In this document: positions 45,374 through 54,167 of the stretch, piece after piece
Layout of the letters: each line of letters starts with the position of its first letter
How positions within the stretch are numbered: the stretch's first letter is position 1
Assembly (NCBI RefSeq): GCF_020447305.1
Contig: NZ_CP095732.1
Coordinates: forward strand, 2,822,501-2,886,500
Direction: 5' to 3'
Length of the DNA stretch: 64,000 bases
Source: Abyssibius alkaniclasticus
Lineage (GTDB): Bacteria > Pseudomonadota > Alphaproteobacteria > Rhodobacterales > Rhodobacteraceae
The notes under the pieces: generated by a model
Databases searched by the model: none
Seen by the model: only the letters and a program-made list of their open reading frames with translations
Told to the model about the DNA's origin: nothing
Made by a program: the position numbers and the translations under genes

Positions 45374-46411
45374 ATGAACCCGGTTCTGACCATTGATCTG
45401 AACGCGATCTGCGCCAATTGGCGTAGCCTTGACCAGGCCAGCCGCGCCGAATGCGGCGCCGTGGTCAAGGCCAATGCCTATGGGCTGGGGGCCGCACAGG
45501 TGGCCCGCGCGCTGGCCACCGAAGGCGCGCGCAAGTTTTTCGTGGTGCTGGCCAGCGAGGCGGCCGCGCTGCGCCCGCATCTGCCGGAAAATGCCGAAAT
45601 TTGGGTGTTTTCCGGCTATATGCCGGGCGATGCGGCCGATTTCAAGGCCAGCGGCGCGCGGCCCCTGCTGAACAGCCCCGCGCAACTGGCCGCCTTTCGC
45701 AAAGACTTCCCCGATGCGCCCTATGGGCTGGATATTGACAGCGGCATGGCGCGGCTGGGGTTCGAGCCTGCGGCACTGGCCAGCCTTGCCTTTGCCAGCC
45801 CGCCGCTGCGCCCGGCTTTGCTGACCAGCCATCTGGCCTGCGCCGATACGCCCGGCCATGCCATGAATGCCACGCAGCTTGCGAGTTTCTCGCTGCTCAC
45901 CGCCGCCATGCCGATGGTGCCAAAATCGCTGGCCGCCAGCGCCGGTATCGCGCTTGGTGCGGCCTTTCATTTTGATGTGCTGCGCCCCGGCATTGCGCTA
46001 TATACCGGCGATTTTGCGGGCGGCACCCTGCCTGTGCAGGCAGAATTGCCGATTATCCAGACGCGCCAGCTTTTACCCGGCCAGCCGGTTGGCTATGGGG
46101 CCATATGGGCCGCCAGCCGCCCCAGCCGCATTGCCACGCTGGCGGGCGGCTATGCCGACGGGGTTTTTCGCAGCCTCAAAGGGCTGAACCTGTATTGCGG
46201 CCGCACGCCCTGCCCGGTTGTGGGCCGCATCTCGATGGACCTGATCGGCGTGGATATCACCGATCTCGGTGAAATACCCGACAGCCTGACCCTGATCGGC
46301 CCGCAGCAAAGCCCCGGCGATATTGCCGCCCTTGCCGGCACGATTTCATACGAAGTGCTTACGGCCCTAGGCGCGCGCTACAATCGCGTTTATAGAGGGG
46401 CAAAAGGATAG
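45374..46411 (+). CDS. alr: Alanine racemase
   Basis: PLP enzyme making D-Ala for peptidoglycan. 345 residues. PLP-Lys32 in VVKANAYGLGA, GYADGVFR near the second active-site Tyr, and CPVVGRISMDLIGVDIT. 31 bp after dnaB. Confidence 0.96.
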   Translation: MNPVLTIDLNAICANWRSLDQASRAECGAVVKANAYGLGAAQVARALATEGARKFFVVLASEAAALRPHLPENAEIWVFSGYMPGDAADFKASGARPLLNSPAQLAAFRKDFPDAPYGLDIDSGMARLGFEPAALASLAFASPPLRPALLTSHLACADTPGHAMNATQLASFSLLTAAMPMVPKSLAASAGIALGAAFHFDVLRPGIALYTGDFAGGTLPVQAELPIIQTRQLLPGQPVGYGAIWAASRPSRIATLAGGYADGVFRSLKGLNLYCGRTPCPVVGRISMDLIGVDITDLGEIPDSLTLIGPQQSPGDIAALAGTISYEVLTALGARYNRVYRGAKG

Positions 46412-46415
46412 CGCA

Positions 46416-47210
46416 ATGCAGGCAATCACCCTCTTTCACGGCTTTCTGGCCTCGATCGGCCGTTCGGTGCTGGCGCTGTTTGCCAGCATCGGCCACCTGG
46501 TCATATTTGCCGGCCAGGCGCTGGCCGCCCTGCCGCGCCCGCCCTTTTATATGCGCGAATTCGGCCAGCAATTGCTGCGCATCGGCTATTTCAGCCTGCC
46601 CGTCGTGGGGCTGACGGCCCTGTTCACCGGTGCCGCACTCGCCTTGCAGATTTATGCAGGCGGCGGGCGGTTGAATGCCGAAAGCGTGGTGCCGAGCATT
46701 GTCGCCATCGGCATGGTGCGCGAGCTTGGCCCCGTTCTGGGCGGGCTGATGGTGGCGGGCCGCGTGGCCGCCGCGATTGCCGCAGAAATGGGCACGATGC
46801 GCGTGACCGAGCAGATTGACGCGCTGACAACCCTGTCCGCCGACCCGATGAAATACCTTGTCACCCCGCGCCTGCTGGCAGCCACGCTGGTCATGCCGGT
46901 GCTGGTGCTGATCGGCGATATCATCGGCATTCTGGGGGGGTTTCTGGTGGCGGTGTATCGGCTGGGCTTCAACCCCGGCGCCTATGTGACCAATACGATT
47001 GATTTTCTGGAAGTGGGCGATGTCACTTCGGGGCTGATCAAGGCGGCGGTGTTCGGCTTTATCGTGGCACTGATGGGCTGCTATCATGGCTATAATTCCG
47101 GGCGCGGCGCGCTGGGGGTTGGGCAGGCCACAACCAACGCGGTTGTCTCCGCCTCTATCCTGATTCTGGCCAGCAACTATTTGCTGACCGAACTTCTGTT
47201 TCCGGCATGA
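46416..47210 (+). CDS. mlaE: Lipid-asymmetry ABC transporter permease MlaE
   Basis: 264 residues, five or six transmembrane helices, MlaE family. The conserved core EFGQQLLRIGYFSLPVVGLTALFTGAALALQ and VRELGPVLGGLMVAGRVAAAIAAEMGTMRVTEQIDAL are clear. Works with MlaF to move phospholipid between the membranes. Overlaps mlaF by 4 bp. Confidence 0.95.
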   Translation: MQAITLFHGFLASIGRSVLALFASIGHLVIFAGQALAALPRPPFYMREFGQQLLRIGYFSLPVVGLTALFTGAALALQIYAGGGRLNAESVVPSIVAIGMVRELGPVLGGLMVAGRVAAAIAAEMGTMRVTEQIDALTTLSADPMKYLVTPRLLAATLVMPVLVLIGDIIGILGGFLVAVYRLGFNPGAYVTNTIDFLEVGDVTSGLIKAAVFGFIVALMGCYHGYNSGRGALGVGQATTNAVVSASILILASNYLLTELLFPA

Positions 47211-47959
47211 GCGCGATGATCGAAATCAGGGATGTGGCCAAACGCTTCGGCCCGAAGGTCGTGCTGGATGGCATTACGCTTGATATTGCCAAGGGCGAAA
47301 GCCTTGTGGTGATTGGCGGCTCGGGCACCGGCAAATCGGTGCTGCTCAAATCCATTCTGGGGCTGATCAAGCCGGAGCGCGGCAGCATTTCGGTGGCAGG
47401 GCGCAAGGTGAAGGGCCATGATGCGCTGATCATGGACAAGATCGGGATGCTCTTTCAGGGCGGTGCGCTGTTTGACAGCCTGCCGGTCTGGCAGAACGTG
47501 GCCTTCCGGCTGTTGCAGGGCAAACGCCGGATGCCGCGCGAGGCGGCGCGCGCATTGGCGGTGGAAAAACTCGCCCGCGTGGGGCTGGGGGGCGACGTGG
47601 CCAACCTGTTCCCCGCCGAGCTTTCGGGCGGGATGCAAAAGCGCGTGGGGCTGGCCCGCGCCATTGCGGCCACCCCAGAGATCATGTTCTTTGACGAGCC
47701 GACAACCGGGCTCGACCCGATCATGTCGGGGGTGATCAACACGCTGATCCGCGAAATCGTGGTCGAGCTTGGGGTGACGGCGGTGACCATTACGCATGAT
47801 ATGTCCTCGGTGCGCGCCATTGCCGATACGGTGGCGATGATCCACGGTGGCAAGCTGCGCTGGCACGGCAAGGTCGCCGATATCGATGCCTCGGGCGATG
47901 AATATCTGGACCAGTTCATTCATGGCCGCGCCACCGGGCCGATTGAATCCGTGCGCTAG
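47207..47959 (+). CDS. mlaF: Lipid-asymmetry ABC transporter ATPase MlaF
   Basis: 250 residues. Walker A GGSGTGKSVLLKS, signature LSGGMQKRVGLARA, Walker B IMFFDEPTTGLDP, and the H-loop THD. The partner permease is immediately upstream. The MlaD/MlaC genes of the system are not adjacent. Confidence 0.95.
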   Translation: MSAMIEIRDVAKRFGPKVVLDGITLDIAKGESLVVIGGSGTGKSVLLKSILGLIKPERGSISVAGRKVKGHDALIMDKIGMLFQGGALFDSLPVWQNVAFRLLQGKRRMPREAARALAVEKLARVGLGGDVANLFPAELSGGMQKRVGLARAIAATPEIMFFDEPTTGLDPIMSGVINTLIREIVVELGVTAVTITHDMSSVRAIADTVAMIHGGKLRWHGKVADIDASGDEYLDQFIHGRATGPIESVR

Positions 47960-47965
47960 GCCGAC

Positions 47966-48409
47966 ATGCGCATTCCGATCATCCTGAACCTGCTTCTGCT
48001 GATCGCCTTTCCGATAAGCTGGTTCGTGCCGCTCGCCCATACCGGGTTGCTGAGCTGGTTCAACGATGATGTGCTGACCGTGCTGACCACCATTGAAACC
48101 CTGTGGGAAAGCGATGTCTTTCTGGCGATTGTCGTGGTGTTTTTCGCCCTGCTGGCCCCTATGGCCAAGACATTGCTTTTATTAATGATTCAATTGGAAT
48201 GGCTGGGTGCGAATATGCTTGGCGCGCTGGCAATATTGGGTAAGCTGGCAATGGCCGATATTTTTCTGATCGCGCTGCTGATCGTCGCCGCCAAGGGCGT
48301 GGGCGTTGGCTATATTGAAACCGGCTGGGGCCTGTATTTGTTCAGTGCCTGCGTGCTGGTGTCGTTGCTTGTGACCGAATTGACCAAAAGGAAGACTTAT
48401 GGACAATGA
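47966..48409 (+). CDS. PqiA-like membrane protein
   Basis: 147 residues with four predicted transmembrane helices. Resembles one half of paraquat-inducible protein A (LAPMAKTLLLLM, LGKLAMADIFLIALLIVAAKGVGVG). PqiA-type proteins often accompany MCE/Mla lipid transport, which fits its place after mlaEF. Overlaps the next ORF by 11 bp. Confidence 0.75.
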   Translation: MRIPIILNLLLLIAFPISWFVPLAHTGLLSWFNDDVLTVLTTIETLWESDVFLAIVVVFFALLAPMAKTLLLLMIQLEWLGANMLGALAILGKLAMADIFLIALLIVAAKGVGVGYIETGWGLYLFSACVLVSLLVTELTKRKTYGQ

Positions 48410-48728
48410 AATTCTGTATGCAATCCTGATCGCGTTCTGGGTGCTTGTTGCAAGCTGGTGGTCGGCAACCTCGGCCTATCGCTATGGCGGGCGGCTGCGG
48501 CGCGCGCAGATCGCGGCACTGGTGCTGGCGCTGCTGGCCATGCTGATGCTCAGCCAGGAACAGGTGCTGGCCTCGCAAATTATCGGCGGGCTGCTGGTTG
48601 CGGCGGCGGCAATGGCGCTGCTTTGGGAGAAATGGCTGAACAAGCTCTTTCCGCTGATCCATATCGCCTTTGGCATTGCGCTCGTCATGCGCCTGCCCTT
48701 CAACGGCTGGACCACGGTCATTGGCTAA
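48399..48728 (+). CDS. Small integral membrane protein, unknown
   Basis: 109 residues, about four hydrophobic helices with an Arg-containing loop (YRYGGRLRRAQ). No family recognised. Its end overlaps the start of radA by 8 bp, so radA is translationally coupled to it. Confidence 0.7.
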   Translation: MDNEILYAILIAFWVLVASWWSATSAYRYGGRLRRAQIAALVLALLAMLMLSQEQVLASQIIGGLLVAAAAMALLWEKWLNKLFPLIHIAFGIALVMRLPFNGWTTVIG

Positions 48729-50094
48729 GATATCCACCAGCTTTTCGTGCAACGAATGCGGCGCAAGCTATGCCAAATGGGCCGGCAAATGCGATGCCTG
48801 TGGCGCGTGGAATTCCATAACCGAAGATGTGCCGCTGTCCACCGGCCCCGCCAAGGTGGCGCTGGGGGCCAGGCGCGGCGCAAGCGTGCGGCTGACCGAT
48901 CTGGCGGGCAGCGAGCCGACCCCGCCGCGCGTGCAATCGGGCAATGGCGAGCTGGACCGCGTTCTGGGCGGCGGGCTGGTGCGCGCCAGCGCCATTCTGC
49001 TGGGCGGCGACCCCGGCATCGGCAAATCGACCCTGCTGCTGCAAGCCGCCGCCGCCTTTGCCAAGGCCGGGCAGAAATGCATTTACATTTCGGGCGAAGA
49101 GGCCACGGCGCAAATCCGGATGCGGGCCGCGCGGCTGGGCCTTGCTGACGCGCCCATGCAACTGGCCGCCGACAGCAACCTGCGCAATATCCTGACCACG
49201 CTTGACGCTGAAAAGCCAAACCTGGTGATCATCGATTCCATCCAGACCATGTGGGCCGACAATGTGGATAGCGCCCCCGGTTCCGTCAGCCAGGTGCGCG
49301 CCGCCTGCCACGAGCTTGTCGCCTATGCCAAACGCTCGGGCGCTTCGGTGGTGCTGGTCGGCCATGTCACCAAGGACGGGCAGATCGCCGGGCCGCGCGT
49401 GGTTGAACATATGGTTGATACCGTGCTGTATTTTGAGGGCGAGCGCGACCATCAGTTCCGCATTCTGCGCGCCGTGAAAAACCGCTTCGGCCCCGCCGAT
49501 GAAATTGGCGTGTTCGAGATGACGGGCGCGGGGCTGGCCGAAGTCGCCAACCCCTCGGCGCTGTTTTTGAGCGCGCGCGATGCCCAGGCCACGGGGGCGG
49601 TGGTGTTTGCCGGCATCGAAGGCTCGCGCCCGCTATTGTGCGAAATGCAGGCGCTGGTCGCAGCTTCGCCGCTGGCCACACCGCGCCGCTCGGTTGTCGG
49701 CTGGGATGCGGGGCGGCTGGCGATGATCCTTGCCGTGCTGGATGCGCGCTGCGGCATCGGCTTTGGCGGCATGGATGTTTATCTGAACGTGGCGGGCGGT
49801 TTGCGGATATCGGAACCCGCCGCCGACCTTGCCGTGGCGGCGGCGCTCATCTCGGCGCGGCAAGACCACGCGATTGCGCCGGATACGGTGATTTTTGGAG
49901 AAATTTCGCTTTCGGGCGCGCTGCGCCCGGTGAGCCAGCCCGATTCGCGGCTTAAAGAGGCAGAAAAGTTGGGTTTTATGACGGCAATTACACCTTCACG
50001 GGTGAAGCTTGCTGCCGAATCGGGCATAACAGTGCAGAAGTTCGACGACCTCGCTGGATTTATTGACCAGGTCTTTGGTGTGATCGAAACTTAA
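48721..50094 (+). CDS. radA: DNA repair protein RadA
   Basis: 457 residues with a TTG start (LAKISTSFSCNECG; read as Met-AKIS). C4 zinc finger CNECG...CDACG, Walker A GDPGIGKST (about 97-105), the RadA motif KNRFGPADE, and a Lon-like domain at the end. A longer frame from 48670 lies in the previous gene and lacks family resemblance, whereas MAK- is the typical start. Branch migration of recombination intermediates. Confidence 0.93.
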   Translation: MAKISTSFSCNECGASYAKWAGKCDACGAWNSITEDVPLSTGPAKVALGARRGASVRLTDLAGSEPTPPRVQSGNGELDRVLGGGLVRASAILLGGDPGIGKSTLLLQAAAAFAKAGQKCIYISGEEATAQIRMRAARLGLADAPMQLAADSNLRNILTTLDAEKPNLVIIDSIQTMWADNVDSAPGSVSQVRAACHELVAYAKRSGASVVLVGHVTKDGQIAGPRVVEHMVDTVLYFEGERDHQFRILRAVKNRFGPADEIGVFEMTGAGLAEVANPSALFLSARDAQATGAVVFAGIEGSRPLLCEMQALVAASPLATPRRSVVGWDAGRLAMILAVLDARCGIGFGGMDVYLNVAGGLRISEPAADLAVAAALISARQDHAIAPDTVIFGEISLSGALRPVSQPDSRLKEAEKLGFMTAITPSRVKLAAESGITVQKFDDLAGFIDQVFGVIET

Positions 50095-50110
50095 ATAAGA
50101 GGGATCAGGG

Positions 50111-50746
50111 ATGGAAGATCTTACCATAATTGATGGCGCGGTTATCGCCATTGTATTGATTTCGGGCATTTTGGCCTTTGCGCGCGGCTTCATGCGCGAG
50201 CTGACATCAATCGCAGGCTGGGTTGGCGCTGCGGTTGTCGCTTACTTCCTGGCCCCGCGGGCCGAATCACTCATGTATGAGATTCCGCTGCTCAACGGGT
50301 TGATTGACCAAAGCTGCAACCTTGCCATGATGGCCGCTTTCGCCATTGTTTTCGTGATTGCGCTGATCGTGCTGTCGCTTTTCGCACCGCTGCTGGCATC
50401 GGTTGTGCGCGGGCGCGCGATTGGCACGGTCGACAAGGGGCTTGGCTTTCTGTTCGGTCTGGCGCGCGGTGTGCTGCTGGTCGTGGTGGCGCTGTTTGTC
50501 TATGAAGAATTCTTTGCGGTTGGTGATGGCATTGAAATTGTCACCACCTCCAAAACCTATGAAATTCTTGGCCCGACACAGGCCAGCTTTGCAACCGAGG
50601 TGCAAAGCTCCAGCCTGCCGACATGGTTCGCCGATCGTTTTGACGAGATGACCGCCAATTGCACCGGCCGCACCGACACAACACCGGCCGCCCTGCCCGC
50701 CACCGAAGCCGCCCCGGCTGAACCTGCCGCGCCGGTTGCAAACTAA
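50111..50746 (+). CDS. cvpA: CvpA family membrane protein
   Basis: 211 residues with four N-terminal transmembrane helices (about residues 5-25, 33-50, 64-86 and 103-125) and a soluble Ala/Pro-rich tail. SGILAFARGFMRELTSIAGWVGA is the CvpA signature. cvpA next to purF is widely conserved. Confidence 0.92.
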   Translation: MEDLTIIDGAVIAIVLISGILAFARGFMRELTSIAGWVGAAVVAYFLAPRAESLMYEIPLLNGLIDQSCNLAMMAAFAIVFVIALIVLSLFAPLLASVVRGRAIGTVDKGLGFLFGLARGVLLVVVALFVYEEFFAVGDGIEIVTTSKTYEILGPTQASFATEVQSSSLPTWFADRFDEMTANCTGRTDTTPAALPATEAAPAEPAAPVAN

Positions 50747-50747
50747 G

Positions 50748-50775
50748 TTTTGGGCCTGTGCAAGCGGGCCCAAAA
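50748..50775 (+). terminator. Hairpin between cvpA and purF
   Basis: TTTTGGGCC / GGCCCAAAA, nine-bp perfect stem, loop of ten. No T-tract after it, so a weak terminator at most. Confidence 0.4.
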
Positions 50776-50792
50776 AACTATGTGATGATCTC

Positions 50793-50821
50793 GTGACATT
50801 GAAGTTAGCGCCGCGTATAAG
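50793..50821 (+). promoter_or_regulatory. Sigma70-like promoter of purF
   Basis: GTGACA (50793-50798), 17-bp spacer, TATAAG (50816-50821). An inverted repeat GCGCC (50808-50812)/GGCGC (50821-50825) flanks the -10 box and could be an operator. Confidence 0.55.
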
Positions 50822-50852
50822 GCGCCAACTTTGACAGTCAGGCGAGCCTTCC

Positions 50853-52325
50853 ATGACCGACAGTTTCCCAACCCTTCCATCGCTGCCGTTTGACGATGAC
50901 AAGCTGCACGAGGAATGCGGGATATTCGGCATTCTCGGCCCCAAGGATGCGGCGAATTACGTCGCCCTTGGCCTGCACGCGCTGCAACATCGCGGCCAGG
51001 AAGCCGGCGGGATAGTCACCTACGACCCTGAAACCGGCTTCAACCAGGCCCGCCGCTTTGGCTATGTGCGCGACAATTTCACCAAGGCCAGCGTGATGGA
51101 AACCCTGCCCGGCAAAATTTCCATCGGGCATGTGCGCTATTCCACGTCGGGTGCCAAGGGCCAGACGGCAATTCGCGATGTGCAGCCGCTTTTTGCCGAA
51201 TTTGCAATGGGCGGCTGCGCGATTGCCCATAACGGCAACCTGACCAACGCCACCGCCCTGCGCCGCGAGCTGATCGAGCGCGGCTCGATCTTCCAAAGCT
51301 CGTCGGATACCGAATGCATTATTCACCTTATGGCGCGCTCGATTCAGAAGAACATTCCCGAACGGCTGAAGGATGCGCTGCGCCGCATCGAGGGCGCGTT
51401 TTCCATTGTCGCCATGACCCGCACCAAGCTGATTGGCGTGCGTGACCCGATGGGCGTGCGCCCACTGATGCTTGGCAAATTCGGCGATGCCTATGTGCTG
51501 GCCTCGGAAACCTGCGCGCTCGATATCATCGGCGCCGAGTTTCTGCGCGAGATTGCGCCGGGCGAAATGGTGGTGATTACCAATGAGGGGCTTGAAAGTT
51601 TTACCCCGTTTGAAAAACGCCCCAGCCGGTTCTGCATTTTTGAGCATGTGTATTTTTCGCGCCCCGATTCGGTGATCGGCGGGCATTCGGTGTATGAAAC
51701 CCGCCGCCGCATTGGTGTGGAACTGGCCAGGGAAGCCCCGGTGGAGGCTGACTTGGTCTGCCCCGTGCCCGATAGCGGCACGCCAGCCGCGATTGGCTAT
51801 TCACAGGAATCGGGCATTCCCTATGCGATGGGGATTATCCGCAACTCTTATATGGGGCGCACGTTTATCGAGCCGACCGCCGAAATCCGCAATATGGGCG
51901 TGCGGCTGAAGCTGAACGTGAACCGCGCGCTGATCAAGGGCAAGCGGGTGATTCTGGTCGATGATTCCGTGGTGCGCGGCACGACCAGCCTGAAGATCAA
52001 GGAAATGATCCTGGATGCGGGCGCGGCCGAGGTGCATTTCCGCATTGCCAGCCCGCCAACAAGCTGGCCCTGTTTTTACGGGGTCGACACGCCGGACAAG
52101 GAAAACCTGCTGGCAGCGACAATGAGCGAGGAGCAGATGCGCGTGCATCTGGGTGTGGACAGTTTGCGCTTTGTCACGCTTGACGGGCTTTACCGCGCCG
52201 CCGGGCAGGACAAGGGCCGCGACAATGCCGCCCCGCAATATTGCGACGCCTGTTTCTCCGGCGACTACCCCATCGCGCCCAGCGACAAGCTCAGCGCGGG
52301 GTTCAAGACACGCGAGGCGGTATAA
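50853..52325 (+). CDS. purF: Amidophosphoribosyltransferase
   Basis: First committed step of purine synthesis: PRPP + glutamine to phosphoribosylamine. 490 residues with a 21-residue propeptide and catalytic C22 (EECGIFGILG); PRPP motif VILVDDSVVRGTTS. The C-terminal CDACFSGDYP is typical of alphaproteobacterial enzymes. The stop TAA shares one base with the next start. Confidence 0.97.
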   Translation: MTDSFPTLPSLPFDDDKLHEECGIFGILGPKDAANYVALGLHALQHRGQEAGGIVTYDPETGFNQARRFGYVRDNFTKASVMETLPGKISIGHVRYSTSGAKGQTAIRDVQPLFAEFAMGGCAIAHNGNLTNATALRRELIERGSIFQSSSDTECIIHLMARSIQKNIPERLKDALRRIEGAFSIVAMTRTKLIGVRDPMGVRPLMLGKFGDAYVLASETCALDIIGAEFLREIAPGEMVVITNEGLESFTPFEKRPSRFCIFEHVYFSRPDSVIGGHSVYETRRRIGVELAREAPVEADLVCPVPDSGTPAAIGYSQESGIPYAMGIIRNSYMGRTFIEPTAEIRNMGVRLKLNVNRALIKGKRVILVDDSVVRGTTSLKIKEMILDAGAAEVHFRIASPPTSWPCFYGVDTPDKENLLAATMSEEQMRVHLGVDSLRFVTLDGLYRAAGQDKGRDNAAPQYCDACFSGDYPIAPSDKLSAGFKTREAV

Positions 52326-52687
52326 TGCCCGCCCCCGCCAGCCATGATGCCTATCTGGCTGGCCAAAGCCCCGCACACGCCGCGCTGCTCACGGCCTTTC
52401 GCGCGCGGCTTGCGGCTTTACTGCCCGAAGCTGATGAGGTGATTTCCTACGCCATGCCGGGCTTCAGGCAGGGCGGCAAAGTGGTTGCGGGCTATGCGGG
52501 CTGGGTGAAGCATTGCAGTTTTTACCCGCATTCCGGCAATGTCGTGCCGCAGTTCGAGGGCGAGCTTGCGGCGCTTGGGCTTGGCTTTACGAAAAGTGCC
52601 GTGCATTTTACGGCCGACAGGCCCATCCCCGAAGATCTGCTCAGGCGGATGATTGCCGCGCGCCGCGCCGAAATTGCCACAAAATAA
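52325..52687 (+). CDS. DUF1801 family protein
   Basis: 120 residues, YdhG/DUF1801-like (VISYAMPGFRQGGKVVAGYAGWVKHCSFYPH, FTKSAVHFTADRPIP). Function unknown; related proteins are called iron chaperones. Overlaps the purF stop by one base (TAATG). Confidence 0.8.
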   Translation: MPAPASHDAYLAGQSPAHAALLTAFRARLAALLPEADEVISYAMPGFRQGGKVVAGYAGWVKHCSFYPHSGNVVPQFEGELAALGLGFTKSAVHFTADRPIPEDLLRRMIAARRAEIATK

Positions 52688-52732
52688 GGGCCGCAGCCTG
52701 CGCTACGGCCCCTGCATTTTGTAGTGGTCCGC

Positions 52733-53308
52733 CTAGGCTTTGCGGCGCGACAGGGCAGCCCAGCCGCCGGTGACGATCAGCGCGGCCAGCACGGCCTTGA
52801 CAGCATCGCCAATGACAAAGGGCAGCATCCAGCCGCTGAACAGCTCGGGGAAGGTTTTGCCCATCGCCGCTGCCGGGTAGGCAAGGCCGGGCACATAAAG
52901 CAGGGCCGAGGCGATGAGCGAAACGATACCCGCCCCGATGAAGCTGCGTGTCAGCCCCTTGTCCGAGGCATAGCCAGCCACAAAGGCCATCATCACAAAG
53001 CCGACCAGAAAGCCCGCGGTTGGCCCCATCATATAGGCCACGCCCGCACCGCCATTGGCGAAAACCGGCAGGCCGGCCGCACCTTCGGCCAGATAGGCCA
53101 GCAGCGCCATTGCCCCGAGCCGCGCGCCAAGGGTCAGGCCAACGGCCAGAATGGCAAGGGTTTGCAGGGTCATCGGCACGGGGAACATCGGGATGGAGAC
53201 CTGCGCGGCCACCGCAATCAGCGCCGAGCCGCCAAGCACCAGCGCAGCCCCGCGCAGCACCGAGTTGCCCGACCAGACTGCCTGCGACAATACCATTTCA
53301 TTCTTCAT
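52733..53308 (-). CDS. bioY: Biotin transporter substrate-binding protein BioY
   Basis: 191 residues, six transmembrane helices. The S-component signature is clear: VSIPMFPVPMTLQTLAIL, LGLTLGARLGAMALLAYL, GPTAGFLVGF. No BioMN genes nearby, so it may act alone or with a shared ECF module. A BioR box (TTATCTATAA) is not seen upstream. Confidence 0.93.
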   Translation of the reverse strand: MKNEMVLSQAVWSGNSVLRGAALVLGGSALIAVAAQVSIPMFPVPMTLQTLAILAVGLTLGARLGAMALLAYLAEGAAGLPVFANGGAGVAYMMGPTAGFLVGFVMMAFVAGYASDKGLTRSFIGAGIVSLIASALLYVPGLAYPAAAMGKTFPELFSGWMLPFVIGDAVKAVLAALIVTGGWAALSRRKA

Positions 53309-53390
53309 GTTAGCGCGTCCTTTTTTGAAAGGGGTGATAGGCCCGTTGCCACTCCTTTTAACCTATGTCTGGGCAAATTCAAGCATTGCT

Positions 53391-53430
53391 GGCAGGGGGC
53401 GCGGCAGGGGGCGCGGCAGGGGGCGCGGCA
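53391..53430. repeat. 12-bp tandem repeat, three copies
   Basis: GGCAGGGGGCGC repeated three times exactly (53391-53426) plus GGCA. Lies in the 202-bp divergent gap between bioY and the SDR gene. Confidence 0.9.
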
Positions 53431-53510
53431 TGGCAGCGCGCCTTTGCGCTGCGTGGCTTTACGCGCGCGTTCTGAATGTCTATTCAGTTGCCAGCAAAAG
53501 GATATGCGCA

Positions 53511-54167
53511 ATGAAAGAACAGACAAAACTGGCGCTTGTTACCGGCGCTTCGCGCGGGCTTGGCTATGCGATGGCGCTGGAGCTTGGCAAGCGCGGCTAC
53601 CACATCATGGCGCTGGCCCGCAGCCAGGGCGGGCTGGAAGAGCTGGCCGATGCGCTGGATGCGATTGGCGCACCCAGCACGCTGGTGCCGCTGGACCTGA
53701 GCGATGATATGGGCGTGCAGCGCATGTGTCTGGCCATCCATGAACGCTGGGGCAAGCTTGATTTGCTGGTGCATTGCGCGGTTCATGCCGCCCCGCTTTC
53801 GCCCGTGTCGCATGTGGGGGAAAAAGACCTCGATCGCTCGATCGCCGTGAATATCCGCGCCACCCAGCGGCTGATGGGCATGGCGGAATCGCTGGTGCGG
53901 GCGGCCAGCGGCACGATGGTGTATTTCCGCGATGATATGGGCGGGCACAAGTTCCAGTCGACCTATGGGATGAGCAAGGCCGCACAGGCCGCTCTGGTGG
54001 AAACGCAGATCGCCGAATCAGCCGAGATCGGGCCGCGCGTGCTGCACCTGTCGCCCAAACCGATGGCCACGGCCACGCGCGCACGGTTTTACCCCGGCGA
54101 AGATCGCGGCAAGCTGGCCAGCCCCGCCGATGAGGCCGCGCGGCTGATGGCCGAAATTCTGCCCTAG
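53511..54167 (+). CDS. Short-chain dehydrogenase/reductase
   Basis: 218 residues, short for an SDR. TGASRGLGYAMALELG cofactor motif and YGMSK active site. The Ser expected in the catalytic strand is at GTMVYFRDD, where it is unclear, so activity needs checking. Start at 53511 (MKEQTK) with AAAAGGA upstream. Confidence 0.8.
   Translation: MKEQTKLALVTGASRGLGYAMALELGKRGYHIMALARSQGGLEELADALDAIGAPSTLVPLDLSDDMGVQRMCLAIHERWGKLDLLVHCAVHAAPLSPVSHVGEKDLDRSIAVNIRATQRLMGMAESLVRAASGTMVYFRDDMGGHKFQSTYGMSKAAQAALVETQIAESAEIGPRVLHLSPKPMATATRARFYPGEDRGKLASPADEAARLMAEILP

Noticed and set aside
53309-53510. BioR-type operator for bioY
   Set aside because: No TTATCTATAA-like site is present in the gap.
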